From Hungateiclostridiaceae bacterium UBA3922 (GTDB lineage Bacteria > Bacillota > Clostridia > Acetivibrionales > DTU013), in NCBI GenBank assembly GCA_002386045.1, contig DGEQ01000123.1, positions 611 to 7,416 of the forward strand: DNA of 6,806 bases. The letters are read 5' to 3'. Below, one piece after another: positions 1 through 5,326 of this stretch. Position 1 is the stretch's first letter. Every line of letters begins with the position of its first letter. Made by a program: the position numbers and the translations under genes. The notes beneath the pieces were generated by a model that was not told the origin of the DNA, made no database searches, and saw only the letters and a list, made by a program, of their open reading frames with translations.

Positions 1-993
1 GTGACCCAGCTGGCCGTCTCGATGCTCGATGAGGCCATCCAGATAAGGAAACTGGGCATCGACGTTCCCATCCTTATACTGAGCTATACCGACCCGGCCA
101 GGGCGGATGAGATAATACTGAACGAAGTGACCCAGACCGTTTTCAGCCCGGACCTTGCCGAGGCGCTGTCTGCGGCGGCCGCAAGGATCGGCAGGAACGC
201 GAAGGTACACGTCAAGGTGGACACCGGCATGACCAGGGTAGGCTTCATGCCGGGGAACGGCGCAGTCAGGAGCATCATGGAGATAGCGAAGATGCCGGGC
301 ATCGAGATCGAGGGGATCTTCACCCACTTCGCCTCGGCGGACGAAGCGGACAGAAGCTACACGACGATGCAGTTCGAGCGGTTCATGGGCCTTTGCGCCG
401 AGCTTGAGAAGGCCGGGATACACATCCCCGTAAGGCACGTGTGCAATAGCGCCGCGACGCTCCGGTACCCGGAGATGCACCTGGACATGGTAAGGCCAGG
501 CATCATACTTTACGGCCTGTACCCTTCGGGGGATGTGGAGTGGAACATAGATCTGAAACCCGCCATGACGCTCAAGGCCAACGTGATATACGTCAAGGAC
601 GTGGACAGGGACGTATGCGTCAGCTACGGAAGGACATTCCGGACCACCCGCAAAAGCAGGATCGCCACCGTACCCATCGGATATGCCGACGGATATACCA
701 GGCTCATGTCCAACAAGGGCAAGATGCTCGTGAACGGCGAATTCGCGCCGGTCGTGGGCAGGATCTGCATGGACCAGTGCATGCTCGACGTGACCGACCT
801 GGAGCATGAAGTACACGTGGGGGACGAGGTCGTCATATTCGGCAGGCAGAACGGGGCATGCATCAGCGTCGACGAGATAGCGGAACAGGTGGGGACCATC
901 AACTACGAACTGGTCTGCATCATAGGCAAAAGGATACCGCGCGTCTATCTTAAAGGCGGAAAAATCTGCAGCGTCCTGAATTATCTGCTTTAA
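1..993 (+). CDS. alr: Alanine racemase, 5'-truncated by the window edge
   Basis: PLP enzyme interconverting L- and D-alanine in the cytoplasm, supplying D-Ala for peptidoglycan. Reading from base 1 gives 330 residues ending at TAA 991-993. The GTG at base 1 is an internal Val codon, not the start: the family is usually about 370-390 residues, and the N-terminal PLP-lysine motif (K39 in the Geobacillus enzyme) is absent, so roughly 57 codons lie upstream. Visible equivalents of active-site residues, numbered from base 1: R79 in VDTGMTRVGF, H109 in THFASAD, N149-S150, R165 in MVRPG, catalytic Tyr Y209 in VSYGRTF, Y228 in IGYADGY, M257 in GRICMDQ and Y302 in TINYE. The C-terminal beta domain is complete, so what is visible looks functional. 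The ndoAI-ndoA pair follows 224 bp downstream, as in Bacillus. No clear terminator follows the stop. Confidence 0.97.
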   Translation: MTQLAVSMLDEAIQIRKLGIDVPILILSYTDPARADEIILNEVTQTVFSPDLAEALSAAAARIGRNAKVHVKVDTGMTRVGFMPGNGAVRSIMEIAKMPGIEIEGIFTHFASADEADRSYTTMQFERFMGLCAELEKAGIHIPVRHVCNSAATLRYPEMHLDMVRPGIILYGLYPSGDVEWNIDLKPAMTLKANVIYVKDVDRDVCVSYGRTFRTTRKSRIATVPIGYADGYTRLMSNKGKMLVNGEFAPVVGRICMDQCMLDVTDLEHEVHVGDEVVIFGRQNGACISVDEIAEQVGTINYELVCIIGKRIPRVYLKGGKICSVLNYLL

Positions 994-1032
994 AACTGAA
1001 TAATAATGTAATAGCGGTAACAATATTTTAAT

Positions 1033-1061
1033 TTGACCGGGTATATACAGTCGGATATAAT
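1033..1061 (+). promoter_or_regulatory. Sigma-A-type promoter of the ndoAI-ndoA operon
   Basis: The -35 box TTGACC (1033-1038) and a perfect -10 box TATAAT (1056-1061) are separated by 17 bp. The start of transcription would be near 1068, giving a leader of about 150 nt before the TTG start at 1218. It lies 40 bp after the alr stop, so the toxin-antitoxin pair can be transcribed independently of alr. Seen directly in sequence; activity is inferred. Confidence 0.82.
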
Positions 1062-1084
1062 AATGTATATCAGAAAGTATATAC
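1041..1084 (+). promoter_or_regulatory. Candidate operator: four GTATATAC-like boxes with 12-bp period
   Basis: Boxes start at 1041 (GTATATAC, perfect palindrome), 1053 (GGATATAA, 6/8 match), 1065 (GTATATCA, 6/8) and 1077 (GTATATAC, perfect). The start-to-start spacing is exactly 12 bp each time. The first lies in the promoter spacer, the second covers most of the -10 box, and the third and fourth lie at and just after the predicted transcription start. Positions 12 bp further out on either side (1029, 1089) do not match. Ribbon-helix-helix repressors commonly bind short boxes repeated about one helical turn apart, and the adjacent gene encodes such a protein, so autoregulation is the natural inference. 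The caveat is that the region is A/T-rich. Confidence 0.45.
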
Positions 1085-1182
1085 GAACGGCATGTTCGGC
1101 CACATAATTTCAGCGAAGGCGGCAGAAAATTATCCAGTGCTGCTGTTGCGCGCTGCCTGCTGTGATGATATCTTCTCAGTGA

Positions 1183-1196
1183 CGAATTGCAATTCG
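1183..1196. repeat. 14-bp perfect palindrome in the ndoAI leader
   Basis: CGAATTGCAATTCG is its own reverse complement. It lies 21 bp upstream of the TTG start of ndoAI and just 5' of the G-rich ribosome-binding site. It could be a protein-binding site or a small RNA hairpin affecting translation. There is no T tract after it, so it is not a terminator. The function is unknown. Confidence 0.4.
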
Positions 1197-1205
1197 ATCG
1201 AAAAT

Positions 1206-1220
1206 GGGGGATTTATTTTG
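1206..1220 (+). promoter_or_regulatory. Ribosome-binding site deciding the TTG start of ndoAI
   Basis: GGGGG at 1206-1210 is followed by a 7-nt spacer and TTG at 1218-1220. The same frame is open back to an ATG at 1092, but the family match begins only at the TTG. The shorter protein (91 residues) has the normal EndoAI length. Confidence 0.65.
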
Positions 1221-1493
1221 GCGGAATTGAAAAAAATACTTATAAGCCTTCCTGACAACCTGCTCAAAGAAGTAGACCATATCGTATCTGTTGAGAAAAC
1301 CAACAGAAGCGAGTTTGTCAGAGAAGCGATGAAACTGTACCTGAGAGAGAAGAGAAAGATAGAGATGAGAGAAAGGCTTAAGAAGGGGTACCTGGAGATG
1401 GCCGAGATAAACATGAGGCTGGCCGAGATGTACATGGAAGCGGACAGCGAGCAGCAGTTCAAATACGAGGAACGACTTGGGGAGTTGGAGTAA
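1218..1493 (+). CDS. ndoAI: Antitoxin EndoAI, ribbon-helix-helix (CopG/MazE-like) family
   Basis: A 91-residue antitoxin that neutralises the mRNA interferase encoded next to it and probably binds the operon's own promoter. The N-terminal part (about residues 5-45) has the ribbon-helix-helix pattern: a beta strand KKILISLPDNLLKEVD, then the helix VEKTNRSEFVREAMKLYL. The charged C-terminal half (RERLKKGYLEMAEINMRLAEMYM) corresponds to the segment that wraps around the toxin; in Bacillus subtilis EndoAI the matching stretch is RRGYMEMAKINL. The start is TTG at 1218, with GGGGG 7 nt upstream; the 42 upstream in-frame codons have no family resemblance. The stop TAA (1491-1493) is two bases before the ndoA start, and the ndoA ribosome-binding site lies within the last codons, so translation is probably coupled. 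A TACAT pentamer, the recognition sequence of the Bacillus toxin, lies at 1431-1435 inside this gene. Confidence 0.93.
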   Translation: MAELKKILISLPDNLLKEVDHIVSVEKTNRSEFVREAMKLYLREKRKIEMRERLKKGYLEMAEINMRLAEMYMEADSEQQFKYEERLGELE

Positions 1494-1495
1494 AC

Positions 1496-1846
1496 GTGAT
1501 AATAAAACGGGGAGATATTTTTTATGCCGATCTTAGTCCCGTGATCGGCTCGGAGCAGGGGGGAGTCAGGCCCGTACTCATAGTGCAGAACGACATCGGC
1601 AACAAGTACAGCCCGACGGTGATAGCGGCGGCCATCACGTCGCAGATCAACAAGGCGAAGCTGCCGACACACATAGAAATAAGCGCACAGGAATACGGGC
1701 TTCAGAAGGATTCCGTGATACTGCTCGAGCAGATAAGGACCATAGACAAGAAAAGGCTCAGGGAACGGATAGGGCACCTGGACGACGAACTGATGGAAAA
1801 AGTGAATGAAGCTCTAAGCATAAGCTTTGGTCTGGCCGATATATAA
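1496..1846 (+). CDS. ndoA: Endoribonuclease EndoA / MazF-type toxin
   Basis: Sequence-specific mRNA interferase of the PemK/MazF family, a cytoplasmic toxin held inactive by EndoAI. The 116 residues equal the Bacillus subtilis EndoA length, and the sequence is strikingly similar along its length: the start MIIKRGDIFYADLSPVIGSE, the QGGVRPVLIVQND strand, LPTHIEI, DSVILLEQIRTIDKKRL and the C-terminal HLDDELM helix. The catalytic pair known from the Bacillus enzyme, Arg25 (GGVRP) and Thr48 (AAITS), is present, so the toxin should be active. The Bacillus homologue cuts at UACAU; by similarity this one may do the same, but that is inferred. The start is GTG at 1496, with GGAG (1487-1490) 5 nt upstream, inside the end of ndoAI. 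No TACAT occurs within this gene. No obvious terminator follows it. Confidence 0.97.
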   Translation: MIIKRGDIFYADLSPVIGSEQGGVRPVLIVQNDIGNKYSPTVIAAAITSQINKAKLPTHIEISAQEYGLQKDSVILLEQIRTIDKKRLRERIGHLDDELMEKVNEALSISFGLADI

Positions 1847-2014
1847 ATTGGCGGCATAAGGCTTGGAGCGGCACATTCTGAGGGAATAAAGCAGTACGGA
1901 CGGAGAGATCCGGCAAACAGATCCATTTACATATGAGACAAGCCTTAAATCCTGAACATACAGCCGCAGCGGCACGCCGGGCATTGACCGGACCGCTTGA
2001 AGGGGTCTTGTGCC

Positions 2015-4102
2015 ATGGATAAGGAAAAAGTTTTCAGGATCGTTCTGATTGCGGCATTGGTTTTCTTCATATATCAATTCGGTTTCAGGCCGATCTTCAA
2101 CAGGGGGAGCGAGGTCATAAAGGCGGACAGGAAATACTGGTCCGAACTGCTTCCCGATGAAGACGGGCCTGTCTACGACGTCATCGTGTACGGTGCGGAA
2201 CCGCAGGGCATAGCTGCGGCCATATCCGCCGCGAGACTCGGGGCACGCACGCTGCTCATAAGCGAAGACTACGACATGGGCGGCATCATATCGCGGTGCT
2301 TCATCCCGGAGCTCGAGGCGCCCCTGGACGGCAGCGGCAAAATGCTCAACGGGGGTTTCCTGGAAGAACTTCATAAAAAGCTGGGCGAATGCTTCTCGCC
2401 GGAGAAATACACGGAGGCGGTGAAGGAACTCATACAGGCCGAAAGCGACCTTTCCGCCATCGCAGGTTCCATTGTCACGGGCGTTAACATGCGCGGAAAG
2501 CGTATCGAGTCGATCGAGGTCCAGACAAAAGACGGCGAAGTCGAAATATCTGCCAGGATGTACATAGACGCTTCCGACAGCGGTATGCTGCTTGAACTGT
2601 GCAATGTGCCATACTTCACGGGATCTGCCGACCTTGGGCTGGAAAACAGGTTCATGCCCGTGAGCCTCAACTTCATGATGGAACCCGGGCCCGGAAGCGA
2701 TACCGGCACCGGCAAGCTCGCCGGGAAGACGGCCGTTTTCAACGACGGGCCCGTGAAATACCAGCCCATATACAGCAGTACCAGGCTTGAGGATCCGCGG
2801 ATCTGTTTCCTGGATGACGGGAAAGTCATCATAAGCGGCCTGCAGGTGGCGGGCGTCGATGTGCTGGACGGCGACAGCATGCAGCGTGCCTATGAGATCG
2901 CTGTCGAAGAAGCGAAGGATCTCAGCCGCTGGCTTTCCGAAAACTACGTGGAACTGAAGGACCATGTCTTCTCGAAAGCGGCTCCCGGCCTGCGCGTAAG
3001 GGAATCGAAGCACTACAGGGGCAAATATATGCTGAGTGTCGACGACATCATCAGCGGCCGTTATTTCGACGATACAGTGGCGATGGGTTCCCATCCGATC
3101 ATGATAACCAAGTTCGCTGTCAGCGGTTCGTTTATCGGCGCGGACCCGGACAGCTATGCCATACCCCTTGGGAGCCTGGTGCCCGACGGGGTGCTGAACC
3201 TGCTCATGGCAGGACCCAGGATATCGGTCTCGTCGCTGGCTGCAAGCAGTACCAGCGCCATAGGCACGTGTATAGCGCAGGGTGAGGCCGCGGGAGCGGT
3301 CGCCGTGCTGTGCGTCGCCAGGAACGAGAATCCTGCATTCCTGGACAAAAACCACGAATATTTCAAAGAGCTGGCTGCAGTGCTGAAGGCCAAAAAGATG
3401 CACCTGCCTGCCCGGTCCGCCGCAATGGACTTCGGGAAGAACTGGTCAGCTGAAGCCGCAAAACAGCTGCTTTCGCTTGGACTCCTGGCGGCCGGACCCG
3501 AAAACGACCTGAGATATGACGCGCCGGCGCAGCAAAAGGACATGGCCTACATACTTATAAACGGGATCTACCGGACGGACAGGAGCAGCTACACCCCGGA
3601 ACTGGACGCGAAACTCAGGCCGTACATAAACGACAGCAACCTCACGTTCGACAGCATGGTCAGGATGGTCGGGGTGCTGTACGGGATAGAGGGCGACCCG
3701 GACAGTGTTTATGAAAGGCTGTGTGACAAGAATTTCATAAACCGCGTACTGCGCGACAGGATAGAAAAACTCGAAACCAACGCTGAGACGATCACCATGG
3801 ACATGGTTTACTATATCGGGGCCTACAGCATCCGTTGCTATACGGGGAAAGACATATCCGGCAGTGTGCCTGAGGGCCTGTTTGCCCCGGCCGGATCGGG
3901 CGATGCCGGTGATCCTTCTGCCGGGGAAGCGGCTTCTGACACAGAAGGAGCTTCTGATACTGAAAGTGCTTCCGACGCCGAAGAGACTTCCGATACTGAT
4001 TCCGATATAGAAAGAGCTTCCGGCACTGAAGTGACTCCTGGTACTGAAGGAGCCGATACCTGGGGAACAGGTGCCGAACAGCAGATGGCGGGGTCGCGCT
4101 AA
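2015..4102 (+). CDS. Membrane-anchored FAD-dependent oxidoreductase with SLH-like region and acidic repeat tail
   Basis: A 695-residue protein. Residues 6-24 form one hydrophobic segment (VFRIVLIAALVFFIYQFGF) with no cleavage motif, suggesting an N-terminal anchor. Residues 54-90 are the FAD-binding fold: YDVIVYGAEPQGIAAA is a GxGxxG-type loop, followed by a strand ending in E and a GG pair (89-90). Further family landmarks are YIDASDSGML (183-192), GLRVRESKHYRGKY (325-338) and the C-terminal flavin segment LVPDGVLNLLMAGPRIS to AQGEAAGAVA (388-430). This is the FAD_oxidored (PF12831) type; its reaction and substrate cannot be read from sequence. Residues about 472-605 resemble degenerate SLH repeats, and 640-679 are hexapeptide repeats. 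The start is ATG at 2015, with AAGGGG (2000-2005) 9 nt upstream; an upstream in-frame TTG at 1997 would overlap that site. It follows ndoA by 168 bp and converges on the minus-strand glycosyltransferase. I infer an envelope-located enzyme; cytosolic orientation of the domain remains possible. Confidence 0.85.
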   Translation: MDKEKVFRIVLIAALVFFIYQFGFRPIFNRGSEVIKADRKYWSELLPDEDGPVYDVIVYGAEPQGIAAAISAARLGARTLLISEDYDMGGIISRCFIPELEAPLDGSGKMLNGGFLEELHKKLGECFSPEKYTEAVKELIQAESDLSAIAGSIVTGVNMRGKRIESIEVQTKDGEVEISARMYIDASDSGMLLELCNVPYFTGSADLGLENRFMPVSLNFMMEPGPGSDTGTGKLAGKTAVFNDGPVKYQPIYSSTRLEDPRICFLDDGKVIISGLQVAGVDVLDGDSMQRAYEIAVEEAKDLSRWLSENYVELKDHVFSKAAPGLRVRESKHYRGKYMLSVDDIISGRYFDDTVAMGSHPIMITKFAVSGSFIGADPDSYAIPLGSLVPDGVLNLLMAGPRISVSSLAASSTSAIGTCIAQGEAAGAVAVLCVARNENPAFLDKNHEYFKELAAVLKAKKMHLPARSAAMDFGKNWSAEAAKQLLSLGLLAAGPENDLRYDAPAQQKDMAYILINGIYRTDRSSYTPELDAKLRPYINDSNLTFDSMVRMVGVLYGIEGDPDSVYERLCDKNFINRVLRDRIEKLETNAETITMDMVYYIGAYSIRCYTGKDISGSVPEGLFAPAGSGDAGDPSAGEAASDTEGASDTESASDAEETSDTDSDIERASGTEVTPGTEGADTWGTGAEQQMAGSR
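3932..4051 (+). repeat. Tandem 18-bp repeats encoding an acidic hexapeptide tail
   Basis: Inside the 3' end of the flavoprotein gene, residues 640-679 read ASDTEG, ASDTES, ASDAEE, TSDTDS, DIER (a four-residue partial unit), ASGTEV and TPGTEG. The DNA units are 18 bp, roughly GCTTCYGAYACTGAARGN, diverged at silent and replacement sites. The segment is rich in Ser, Thr, Asp and Glu and should be disordered. Such tails are typical of linkers in surface proteins. Unit number may vary between strains through slippage. Confidence 0.8.
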
Positions 4103-4118
4103 GTCCTTCCGCCGCTTT

Positions 4119-4286
4119 GCCTTTGAGCGGATCAGCCCATCCGGTACTTAGCTTTTCCGCCGATCAGCCACGTTTCCGCCTGGCCATTCTGCAACTTAGC
4201 CCTTCCGGCATCGATTTCGACCGGCGCTTAGCCTTTCCGTGGATCAGCCACGTTTCCGTCCGGCTTTTCCGCTTCTTAGCCTTGCG
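4119..4286. repeat. Degenerate ~80-bp direct repeats between convergent genes
   Basis: A 60-bp stretch starting at 4147 recurs at 4227 with about 80 percent identity. The best-conserved core (CTTAGC, YTTTCCG, GATCAGCCACGTTTCCG) is 33/38 identical between 4147-4184 and 4227-4264. CTTAGC itself recurs at 4147, 4195, 4227 and 4275 (spacings 48, 32, 48). A third partial copy near 4119-4137 repeats GCCTTT and GATCAGCC. The second unit covers the stop codon and last codons of the minus-strand glycosyltransferase (stop at 4246-4244). No hairpin with a T tract was seen here, so it is not a standard bidirectional terminator. Confidence 0.65.
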
Positions 4287-4999
4287 TGGCAGACGCGCAG
4301 CAAGAATCTCGGCAGGTCGAGCATCCTCCCTGCCCGGCGCGGTTCACGGCACAGCCTGTATAACCATTCCAGGCCGTTTTTCCTGAGAAACTCCGGGGCC
4401 AGGGGGACCCTGCCCGACAGCACGTCGAGGGTGCCGCCGACTCCGATGCACACCTTTGCGTTCAGCCTGTCGAGATTGCTGTGGATCCACTTTTCCTGCT
4501 TAGGCGCACCGAGAGCAACGAGCAGTATATCGGGAGACGCCCTGTTTATGTCGGCTACGATCCCGTCATTCTCATCGTCAGTGAAATAACCGTTCCGGCA
4601 GCCGGCGATAACGATGCCGGGGTGGTCCTTTATGATATTTACCGCAGCCTCCTCGGCGACTCCGGGTCTGGCGCCGAAAAGATAGCACCTCAAACCGTTT
4701 TTGGCATATTTCCTGAACACTTCCTGTACCAGGTCGATGCCCGATACCTTCTCAGGCAGCTCATTGCCAAGCATCCTGGAAGCCAGCACCACGCCGGCGC
4801 CATCAGCCGTGAGTATGTCCGCCTGCTTCAGGATCTCTTTCAGTTCAGGATCCCTCTGGGCCTGCATGATTATTTCTGCATTGGGCGTGTATATGGCATG
4901 TGTGCCGCCCTCTTCGATGAACCTGCCCACGATTTCCACGGCTTCCTTCATCGTAACGGCATCCACGGGTATACCCAGTACATCGACGGTTTTCCTCAT
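4244..4999 (-). CDS. WecG/TagA/CpsF-family glycosyltransferase (GT26)
   Basis: A 251-residue enzyme of the family that transfers N-acetylmannosaminyl (TagA) or related sugars to an undecaprenyl-diphosphate-linked GlcNAc, an early step in wall teichoic acid or surface polysaccharide synthesis at the inner face of the membrane. The exact sugar cannot be decided here. Motifs: YTPNAEIIM (37-45) and ADILTADGAGVV (60-71), whose T38, N40 and D66 match the T37, N39 and catalytic D65 described for Thermoanaerobacter TagA; then SGIDLV, CYLFGARPGVAEEA, GYF, PDILLVALGAPKQEKWI, IGVGGTLDVLSG and the Arg-rich C-terminal GLEWLYRLCREPRR, the part linked to membrane docking. Start ATG 4999-4997 has AAGGAG 10 nt upstream; the frame stays open to 5209 but that extension is unlike the family. 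It has its own promoter and is a single-gene minus-strand unit. Its last codons lie in a direct repeat. Confidence 0.94.
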   Translation of the reverse strand: MRKTVDVLGIPVDAVTMKEAVEIVGRFIEEGGTHAIYTPNAEIIMQAQRDPELKEILKQADILTADGAGVVLASRMLGNELPEKVSGIDLVQEVFRKYAKNGLRCYLFGARPGVAEEAAVNIIKDHPGIVIAGCRNGYFTDDENDGIVADINRASPDILLVALGAPKQEKWIHSNLDRLNAKVCIGVGGTLDVLSGRVPLAPEFLRKNGLEWLYRLCREPRRAGRMLDLPRFLLRVCHARLRSGKAGRKRG

Positions 5000-5052
5000 T
5001 TGATGGCATCTCCTTGCAGCAACTGCTGAATCGACCGTGGCGGATTTCTGTG

Positions 5053-5065
5053 TTGACTGAGTCAA
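5053..5065. promoter_or_regulatory. Inverted repeat TTGACT-G-AGTCAA in the glycosyltransferase leader
   Basis: Perfect 6-1-6 inverted repeat. It lies about 25-40 nt downstream of the predicted minus-strand transcription start and 53 bp before the glycosyltransferase ATG. The nonamer TGTTGACTG found here (5051-5059) recurs exactly 100 bp away at 5151-5159, where its TTGACT forms the -35 box of the divergent plus-strand promoter. A shared operator half-site is possible; the function is not established. Confidence 0.35.
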
Positions 5066-5096
5066 TAGCGTACGATACTTGATTGCCGACAATACG

Positions 5097-5125
5097 ATGA
5101 TATTATAACCCGGCTTTTTTGTCAA
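5097..5125 (-). promoter_or_regulatory. Promoter of the WecG/TagA-family gene
   Basis: Read on the minus strand, the perfect -35 box TTGACA (5125-5120) and the -10 box TATCAT (5102-5097) are 17 bp apart. Transcription would start near 5090, leaving a leader of about 90 nt. A TATAAT occurs 5 bp closer to the -35 box, but its 12-bp spacing is too short to pair with it. Confidence 0.75.
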
Positions 5126-5152
5126 AATAAGCAGAATGATTTCCCACACCTG

Positions 5153-5181
5153 TTGACTGGGACCGGCGCCTGGTTTATGAT
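5153..5181 (+). promoter_or_regulatory. Promoter of the YitT-family gene
   Basis: The -35 box TTGACT (5153-5158), a 17-bp spacer and the -10 box TATGAT (5176-5181) sit back to back with the minus-strand promoter; the two -35 boxes are only 27 bp apart. Transcription would start near 5188, giving a leader of about 140 nt. Together these promoters account for much of the gene-free stretch 5000-5326. Confidence 0.72.
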
Positions 5182-5193
5182 TGTTTTGCTGCG

Positions 5194-5245
5194 GCAGCGC
5201 ATGTTTCATATCTGCGAAACAGGGAAAAATTAGACTGTGCGCTGC
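5194..5245 (+). other. Possible structured leader RNA upstream of the YitT gene
   Basis: An outer stem GCAGCGCA (5194-5201) pairs with TGCGCTGC (5238-5245). Directly abutting it, an inner stem TGTTTC (5202-5207) pairs with GAAACA (5216-5221) around an 8-nt loop, leaving a 16-nt A-rich strand (5222-5237) unpaired. The element sits at the predicted 5' end of the transcript. It matches no riboswitch class that I recognise, and single 8-bp inverted repeats occur by chance in a window this size; only the stacked arrangement makes it notable. Confidence 0.25.
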
Positions 5246-5326
5246 AAGCGGAACAACGGATCACTGCACGCAAAACGACGGACTTCATCACCGGGAAATC
5301 ATACATAAAGAATACAAGGATGGTGC

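Noticed and set aside
1..3. GTG at base 1 as the start codon of alr
   Set aside because: The protein would lack the PLP-lysine motif; alignment with known alanine racemases shows that TQLAVSMLDEA is internal.
1092..1217. N-terminal extension of the antitoxin from ATG 1092
   Set aside because: The 42 extra residues have no family resemblance and include the leader palindrome; EndoAI-type proteins are about 90 residues and a ribosome-binding site precedes TTG 1218.
1857..1947. 9-bp inverted repeat TAAGGCTTG / CAAGCCTTA after ndoA
   Set aside because: The loop of 73 nt is long, there is no T tract, and a few 9-bp inverted repeats within 100 bp are expected by chance in a window this size.
1997..2014. 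Upstream TTG start for the flavoprotein
   Set aside because: This start would overlap the AAGGGG ribosome-binding site that is properly spaced for ATG 2015.
1814..3403. Long minus-strand ORF of 529 codons opposite the flavoprotein gene
   Set aside because: It is a shadow of the plus-strand gene. The sequence has no recognisable motif, is rich in His and Arg as expected for an antisense frame, and overlaps a gene with clear FAD motifs.
4117..4589. Plus-strand ORFs downstream of the flavoprotein
   Set aside because: They come from the direct repeats and the antisense of the glycosyltransferase, with no ribosome-binding site and no family resemblance.
5000..5209. N-terminal extension of the glycosyltransferase to 5209
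   Set aside because: It would cross the promoter at 5097-5125, and the family begins at MRKTVDVLGIPV; AAGGAG precedes ATG 4999.
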